From positions 434,001 to 498,000 of the forward strand of contig CAZVUO010000002.1 in NCBI GenBank assembly GCA_964630235.1: a DNA stretch of 64,000 nucleotides, read 5' to 3'. The DNA comes from JBFLYH01 sp964630235. GTDB lineage: Bacteria; Oederibacteriota; JAAXVQ01; JAUVAV01. Both the position numbers and the translations under genes were made by a program. The notes under the pieces are model-generated. The model was not told where the DNA came from, made no database searches, and saw nothing but the letters and a program-made list of their open reading frames with translations. How positions within the stretch are numbered: the first letter of the stretch is position 1; each line of letters starts with the position of its first letter. Below are positions 59,693-64,000 of this stretch, piece after piece.

Positions 59693-60307
59693 ATGAACAT
59701 CGTCTGGCTGGCCCTGATTGCGGCCGCGGTCCTGACCGCGATTTTCCGCGGCACCATGCCCGCGGTGTCCAACGCGATTTTCGCTTCCGCCAAGTCGGCC
59801 GTGGAGCTCTCGCTCGGCCTGGTCGGCGCCATGACCCTGTTCCTGGGCTTGATGCGCGTGGCGCAGGACGCCGGGCTGGTGCAGGCGCTGGCCAAAGCCC
59901 TGCGTCCGCTGTTTAAATGGCTGTTCCCGGAAGTGCCCCGCGACCACCCGGCCCTGGGCGCCATCGCCCTCAACCTGGGCGCCAACATGCTGGGGCTCGG
60001 TGACGCGGCCACGCCCATGGGCCTTAAGGCCATGCAGGAATTACAGGCGCTGAATCCGGAACCGGAAACCGCGACCGACGCCATGTGCACTTTCCTGGCC
60101 TTGAACTCCAGTTCCGTCCAGATTATCCCGGCCCTGGTCATCGGGTTGCGGTCGGCCGCGGGCTCCCAGAACCCATCCGAAATCATCCTGGCGGCGGTTA
60201 TCGCCACCACGTGTTCCACGGTGGCGGCCGTTCTCGCCGCGAAAGCCTTCGCCCGCCTGCCGTATTTCCGCCGCAGCCGGCCGGCCCCGGAGCCGCGGCA
60301 TGATTAA
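59693..60307 (+). CDS. spmA: Spore maturation protein A-like membrane protein
   Basis: ATG 59693 chosen because the earlier ATG (59684) overlaps the -10 box. 204 residues with the nucleoside-recognition (Gate) domain: NAIFASAKSAVELSLGLVGA, GAIALNLGANMLGLGDAATP, TFLALNSSSVQIIPALVIGL. SpmA and SpmB together resemble the two halves of a transporter-like membrane protein. They occur widely outside spore-formers, so the name does not mean sporulation. Overlaps spmB by 8 nt. Confidence 0.92.
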   Translation: MNIVWLALIAAAVLTAIFRGTMPAVSNAIFASAKSAVELSLGLVGAMTLFLGLMRVAQDAGLVQALAKALRPLFKWLFPEVPRDHPALGAIALNLGANMLGLGDAATPMGLKAMQELQALNPEPETATDAMCTFLALNSSSVQIIPALVIGLRSAAGSQNPSEIILAAVIATTCSTVAAVLAAKAFARLPYFRRSRPAPEPRHD

Positions 60308-60836
60308 AGAGTTTTTGAACGCCGCTTCGAGTTGGGTCGTGCCCCTGCTCCTGCTCGCCATTCCCCTGTACGCGTACGCGGCCCGGCGGATCAGGGTTTA
60401 TGAAAGTTTCATCGAGGGCGCCAAGGAGGGGTTCTGGATCGGCGTGCGCATCATCCCCTATCTGGTCGGCATCCTGGTGGCGATCGGCATGTTCCGGGCC
60501 AGCGGCGCCATGGACCTGCTGGCGGCCGGACTCGCGCCCCTGATCGGCTGGACCGGTTTTCCGCCCGAGGCCCTGCCTGTCGCCATTATGCGCCCCCTTT
60601 CCGGGTCCGGCACGCTGGGCCTGATCTCCGACATTTTTAAGACCCTGGGGCCCGATGGGTTTGTGGGCCGGCTGGTCAGCGTGATCGAAGGCAGTACGGA
60701 AACCACCTTTTATGTGCTGGCAATTTATTTCGGGTCCGTGTCCATCCGAAAAACCCGCCATGCCCTTCCCGCTTCCCTGCTGGGGGACCTGACCGGCGTC
60801 GTGGCGGCTTACCTTGTTTGCCGGCTGCTGTTCTGA
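60300..60836 (+). CDS. spmB: Spore maturation protein B-like membrane protein
   Basis: 178 residues, partner of spmA: YESFIEGAKEGFWIGVRIIP, LVGILVAIGMFRASGAMDLL, LPVAIMRPLSGSGTLGLISD, IEGSTETTFYVLAIYFGSVS. Four or five membrane helices. Translationally coupled to spmA (8-nt overlap) and 1 nt before the LD-carboxypeptidase start. Transport substrate unknown. Confidence 0.93.
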   Translation: MIKEFLNAASSWVVPLLLLAIPLYAYAARRIRVYESFIEGAKEGFWIGVRIIPYLVGILVAIGMFRASGAMDLLAAGLAPLIGWTGFPPEALPVAIMRPLSGSGTLGLISDIFKTLGPDGFVGRLVSVIEGSTETTFYVLAIYFGSVSIRKTRHALPASLLGDLTGVVAAYLVCRLLF

Positions 60837-60837
60837 T

Positions 60838-61767
60838 ATGACCACCCGTTTCCTGCGCCCGCAACGCCTTCTGCCCGGCGACTGGGTGGCTCTGCTCTCC
60901 CCCGCTTCGCCGCCGAAGACCGCCGCGTTACTTCGCCTGGGCCAGCGCCGCCTGGAACAGGCCGGCTACCGCGTAAAGGCCGGCTTGCACGCCGGTGCGC
61001 GGCGCGGATATCTCGCCGGCACGGACCAGGCGCGCGCCCGGGATTTGCTGCAGGCCTTGCGCGATCCGGTGGTGAAAGCCGTGTTCTGCGGGCGCGGGGG
61101 CTACGGCGTTTCCCGTCTGCTGGAGCATATCCGTCCCTCGGACCTCAAGATCAGGCCGAAGATCATCGTGGGATTCTCCGACATCACCCTGCTGCACCTG
61201 GCCTGCCAAAAAGCCGGGCTGGTCAGTTTTTGGGGCCCCATGCCCGCAACCGCGGCGGGCCTGACGCCGTATTCCCTGACCTGGCTGCGGCGCGCGCTGG
61301 AATCGCTCCGTCCCCTGGGCCGCATCCCGCTCGCCGGGCCGGTGATTCGGCGCGGCCAAGCCGAGGGACGGCTCACGGGCGGAACGCTGACCCTGCTCGC
61401 GGCCAGCCTGGGAACGCCTTACGCGGTGGAAACCAAGGGCCGGATCGTTTTTTTAGAGGACGTGGGCGAGGAGCCGTACCGCGTGGACCGCATGCTGACC
61501 CAACTGCTGGCGGCCGGGCGGTTGAGGGACGCGGCCGGCATTGTGCTCGGCCGCTTCGCGCGCTGCGCGCCCAAGGACCGGTCCTTGCGGCCCAGCCTGA
61601 CCTTGCGGGAGATCTTCGCGGACCGGCTGGGTGGGCTGGGCATTCCGGTGGTCGGCGGTCTGGCCATCGGACACATCCCTAACCAGGTAACCTTGCCTTA
61701 TGGAATCAAAACCAGGCTGGACGTAAAACGCAACAATCTGGAGATCCTGGAACCCGCCGTCGTCTAG
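60838..61767 (+). CDS. Muramoyltetrapeptide LD-carboxypeptidase (S66 family)
   Basis: ATG 60838 directly follows the spmB stop; the frame is open to 60814. 309 residues. Serine peptidase S66 blocks: GDWVALLSPASPP, KAVFCGRGGYGVSRLLEHI, IIVGFSDITLLHL (nucleophile Ser), GRLTGGTLTLLAASLGTPY, IVFLEDVGEEPYRVDRMLTQ (Glu) and GLAIGHIPNQVTLPYG (His). Cytosolic recycling of murein tetrapeptides to tripeptides. Coupling with spmAB is a common arrangement only by inference. Confidence 0.92.
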   Translation: MTTRFLRPQRLLPGDWVALLSPASPPKTAALLRLGQRRLEQAGYRVKAGLHAGARRGYLAGTDQARARDLLQALRDPVVKAVFCGRGGYGVSRLLEHIRPSDLKIRPKIIVGFSDITLLHLACQKAGLVSFWGPMPATAAGLTPYSLTWLRRALESLRPLGRIPLAGPVIRRGQAEGRLTGGTLTLLAASLGTPYAVETKGRIVFLEDVGEEPYRVDRMLTQLLAAGRLRDAAGIVLGRFARCAPKDRSLRPSLTLREIFADRLGGLGIPVVGGLAIGHIPNQVTLPYGIKTRLDVKRNNLEILEPAVV

Positions 61768-61813
61768 TTCTCAGCATCACCCTCTCGCTTGTGAAGGCCC
61801 CTTGACGTAGATC

Positions 61814-61900
61814 GTCATTCCGGCATGATTCTAGCCGGAATCCAGGGATCTTGACCGTACCGTTCCTCCTGGACCCCGGCTACGAGCACGCCGGGGTGAC
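61814..61900. repeat. Paired-hairpin dispersed repeat
   Basis: GTCATTCCGGC...GCCGGAATCCAG, spacer, CTGGACCCCGGCTA...GCCGGGGTGAC. Lies in the gap 61768-61963, which holds nothing else. Confidence 0.85.
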
Positions 61901-61963
61901 GTATCATAAAAATCCATAGGCAAAATGACGGCAAGCATCCGCGGGAGAGGATAATTTGAATTC

Positions 61964-62167
61964 CTATTCCTTTTCCCGGGTGTTCCACTTGAAGGACGCG
62001 TAGAAAGGATCGTAGCTGGAAAAAGCGGTGATGAGGAGGTACAGCGCGAGCAAGATGAGAAAACCGTTCAGGCCGCTCCGGGGTTCGCGGGTCATGCCGA
62101 TCAACCCGAAAAGCGTGCCCAGGAAAAAGCGCACGCCTTTGTCAACAACGCCGATGTTCTTGTTCAT
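61964..62167 (-). CDS. DUF2892 (YgaP-like) small membrane protein
   Basis: 67 residues. NKNIGVVDKGVRFFLGTLFG is the standard opening of DUF2892 proteins, followed by one or two membrane helices (GFLILLALYLLITAFSSYDP) and a basic tail. Function of the family is unclear. Its ATG overlaps the stop of the upstream sorting-domain gene by 4 nt. Confidence 0.85.
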   Translation of the reverse strand: MNKNIGVVDKGVRFFLGTLFGLIGMTREPRSGLNGFLILLALYLLITAFSSYDPFYASFKWNTREKE

Positions 62168-62691
62168 TTGATGACGGCGACGCGGAACCGTTTGTGGAAC
62201 TTGCGGGCGTTCACGATCACGATATACACGCCCGACGCCACCACCTCGCCGCTGTCATTGCGCCCATCCCAGGTTGGAACCACGCCCCGGGTGACCGGCT
62301 GGTCCTTGGCCAGTTCGCGGACCAGAATGCCGCTCTGGCTGTAGACGCGGATGGTCGTCTCTCCATGCAGGGTGGTCAGGTTTTGAATTTCCAGGGTCTG
62401 GCCTGCAAGGGGATTGAAGGAATTATGGTTCAGGGAGACCCGCAAATTAAAGACCTCGGTGGCGGTCGGCGTCACGGTCGCGGTCGGCGAGATCGTGAAG
62501 GTCGGCGAGATCGTGGGGGATACGGTGATGGTCGGCGTCATGGTAAACGTCGGGCTGGCGGTGCGGGTGGCCGTAAAAGTAGGCGAAGCCGTCATGGTCG
62601 GCGTATCGGTCGGCGTATCAGTCGGCGTGGCGGCAAAAACCGGGACGGTCAGCGCCAGGATGGTTCCCAGCGCGGCGAACAAGCGCAGCAT
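62164..62691 (-). CDS. Minimal secreted protein: signal peptide, Thr-Pro linker and FlgD-like sorting domain
   Basis: 175 residues only. Signal peptide (LFAALGTILALTVPVFA), about 55 residues of TPTDTPT/SPTFT repeats, then a C-terminal beta-sandwich (LNHNSFNPLAGQTLEIQNLT; TIRVYSQSGILVRELAKDQP; SGEVVASGVYIVIVNARKFH) like the C-terminal domains of the large surface proteins at 4-16 kb, but lacking the YPNPYR box. There is no head domain. Whether it is a functional small surface protein or the remainder of a larger one cannot be told; the frame is complete and coupled to the DUF2892 gene. Confidence 0.75.
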   Translation of the reverse strand: MLRLFAALGTILALTVPVFAATPTDTPTDTPTMTASPTFTATRTASPTFTMTPTITVSPTISPTFTISPTATVTPTATEVFNLRVSLNHNSFNPLAGQTLEIQNLTTLHGETTIRVYSQSGILVRELAKDQPVTRGVVPTWDGRNDSGEVVASGVYIVIVNARKFHKRFRVAVIK

Positions 62692-62762
62692 GAGTCACCT
62701 CAAACCAGGAATGGAGCCAGTATAGCGGGTCAGCCGGGCAAAATCAATGCCGAAGAACACAC

Positions 62763-63752
62763 TCACGGATCGGGCGTGAGGGAAAATTCGTATTCCTCGG
62801 TCTCGCGCAGGCGCCAGTCCTCATCGTTGTTTTTCAGTCCGTATCGTTTCTCGACGCGCAGGCGCCCGTCCTGGGGCCGGCCGGGTCCTGCCAGAAAGCG
62901 GACGTCGCCCGCGATCAGGAATTGGCCGCCTTCGAAACGCGCGCCGCCCAGGTGTTTCAGCCCCACCAGGCTTCCCAGCGCGGTCAGGTCTTCGCCGCTG
63001 AACGCCAGCCGGTTTTCCAGTTTCAGCACCAGCGCTCCACGCCGCGATGACGCCAGGGTGAAACGCGTGGCCGCGGGCCGGTCCCACTCCGAAGCGGCCG
63101 GCCGTTCCGGAGCCGCGGCAGACCAGCTCTCGCCCACGACGACCGGACGCGGCGGCAGGATGGCGGCCATGACCGGCGGGATCTTCAGGCCGCGGATCAG
63201 GCGTTCGCCCAGCACGCGGTTGGTCAAGAGCAGCCTGACCAGTTCCTGGTTGAACCCGCCTCCCTGCCCTTCTGCCGGCGCCTCGGACCCGAGCGGCAGG
63301 ATGACCAGCCGCGCCAGCGGCTGGCGGATCACCTGCGCGTAGCGGAGCCAGCCTTCAGGACCGAGATACTTTTCCAATGACAGCGTGTCCCCGTACCAGA
63401 CCAATTCCCCGGATTCCTGCCCCAGTTCCGCCCGGAATTTCCCAAGAGGATCGTGGCTGCGCAATCGCACGAGCATGAACTCCAGCTGCAGCTGCCCGGG
63501 CTCGGGCCCGGGCAAGACCCGCAGAAGAAACGTCGCGTGAATGTCCAGGCGGGAGGTTTCGCTGGAAAAGACCTGGCCGCGGTGGGCTTTCTCCAGCTTC
63601 CGCTCCAGGGTGTATTCGGCTTCGACCCGGTAGCGGCCGCCGTCCGCGAAGCGGTAGGCAAGGGGGCGGGGTTGTTCGGACGGCGCGGGGCCGCAGGCGG
63701 CGGCCAGCAGCCAGCATAAGCAGGCCAGCCAGGTTCGGTTTGGTAGGCGCAT
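62763..63752 (-). CDS. Lipoprotein of unknown function
   Basis: ATG 63752 gives a lipoprotein signal (LACLCWLLAAAC, lipobox Cys about residue 20); the frame is open to 63830 without a better start. 329 residues, beta-rich: YRFADGGRYRVEAEYTLERK, GDTLSLEKYLGPEGWLRYAQ, RPVVVGESWSAAAPERPAAS, YGLKNNDEDWRLRETEEYEF. The pattern resembles DUF6263-type periplasmic proteins but I cannot assign a family. Single gene between the sorting-domain gene and a rubredoxin. Confidence 0.6.
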   Translation of the reverse strand: MRLPNRTWLACLCWLLAAACGPAPSEQPRPLAYRFADGGRYRVEAEYTLERKLEKAHRGQVFSSETSRLDIHATFLLRVLPGPEPGQLQLEFMLVRLRSHDPLGKFRAELGQESGELVWYGDTLSLEKYLGPEGWLRYAQVIRQPLARLVILPLGSEAPAEGQGGGFNQELVRLLLTNRVLGERLIRGLKIPPVMAAILPPRPVVVGESWSAAAPERPAASEWDRPAATRFTLASSRRGALVLKLENRLAFSGEDLTALGSLVGLKHLGGARFEGGQFLIAGDVRFLAGPGRPQDGRLRVEKRYGLKNNDEDWRLRETEEYEFSLTPDP

Positions 63753-63853
63753 GGAACGGTCCATTTTGGAGGAAATGAGCGCGGGCGCGGAAAGAACGGA
63801 CGGACGTCCCGCGGACCGCCGGAGGATCACCCCCGGCGATCCGCGGAGGACGC

Positions 63854-64000
63854 CTACTGTTTTTCGAAGCTATCCTTGCCGGCTCCGCAATCCGGGCACA
63901 CCCAGTCCGCGGGCAGGGCCTCGAAGGGAGTGCCAGGTTCGACGCCGTTCTCGGGATCGCCCTTGGCGGGATCATACACATAACCACAAACCGTGCAAAC
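63854..64000 (-). CDS. Rubredoxin (5' end beyond the window)
   Basis: 49 codons to the window edge. Iron-site motifs VCTVCGYVYDP and WVCPDCGAGKDSFEKQ give the four cysteine ligands; PxxGDPENGVEPGTPFEALP lies between. Only the first few residues are missing. Small one-iron electron carrier, typical in anaerobes for peroxide or superoxide detoxification. Confidence 0.95.
   Translation of the reverse strand, partial: VCTVCGYVYDPAKGDPENGVEPGTPFEALPADWVCPDCGAGKDSFEKQ

Noticed and set aside
59684..60307. Earlier ATG at 59684 for spmA
   Set aside because: It lies within the -10 box of the best promoter; the ATG at 59693 is preferred.
59693..60836. spmAB as evidence for sporulation
   Set aside because: SpmA/SpmB-like proteins are widespread in non-spore-formers and the window shows a Gram-negative LPS-bearing envelope.

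Overview
The window reads as a piece of the genome of an uncultured, Gram-negative, anaerobic bacterium. It is GC-rich over most of its length. The Gram-negative envelope shows in an Lpt/Kds/LpxL lipopolysaccharide operon, several outer-membrane beta-barrels and a PorV-like protein. Anaerobic fermentative metabolism is suggested by a trimeric HydABC-type [FeFe] hydrogenase, a rubredoxin and a TM1266-like hydrogenase regulator. The many secreted proteins with Thr-Pro linkers and a C-terminal 'YPNPYR' sorting-type domain resemble those of candidate phyla around the FCB/PVC groups; the sequence alone does not fix the phylum.

Layout. 1-4.05 kb: the end of a tandem O-antigen-ligase-like gene, aroQ and a LysM/M23 peptidase. 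4.08-15.8 kb: six consecutive minus-strand surface-protein genes (beta-propeller, LamG or other N-terminal domain, then Thr-Pro linker, then sorting domain). One of them carries an in-frame TAG just after its signal peptide, and a MITE-like element lies among them. 15.9-21.2 kb: an overlapping seven-gene operon (zinc-ribbon coiled coil, kdsD, kdsC, lpxL, lptC, lptA, lptB). 21.4-22.9 kb: two tRNAs, a pseudouridine synthase with an in-frame TAG, and the TM1266-like gene. 23-27.5 kb: the macromolecular-synthesis cluster rpsU-dnaG-rpoD with hinT. 27.7-33.9 kb: a CHASE2 nucleotide cyclase, a secreted protein, a FecR protein and a beta-barrel. 34.1-35.4 kb: mtaB.

35.4-39 kb is the most unusual stretch. 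A TadE-type pseudopilin anchor is fused to an AT-rich, RES-like toxin domain, with a small zinc-ribbon gene immediately downstream (candidate immunity). Next to it a DUF559 endonuclease gene is framed on both sides by palindromic repeats. 39-49.6 kb: a large beta-helix/propeller surface protein and a tandemly duplicated lipoprotein plus beta-barrel module. 49.6-53.9 kb: repeat-rich DNA, a small membrane protein, a PorV-like protein and class II aldolase. 54-58.6 kb: hydB-hydA-hydC with a strong terminator. 58.7-64 kb: rfbC, PilZ, spmAB with a possibly leaderless promoter, an LD-carboxypeptidase, a minimal linker-plus-sorting-domain protein, a lipoprotein and the end of a rubredoxin gene.

The right half (35-62 kb) is littered with several families of dispersed palindromic repeats. 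In one, paired hairpins keep their stems while the bases change between copies.
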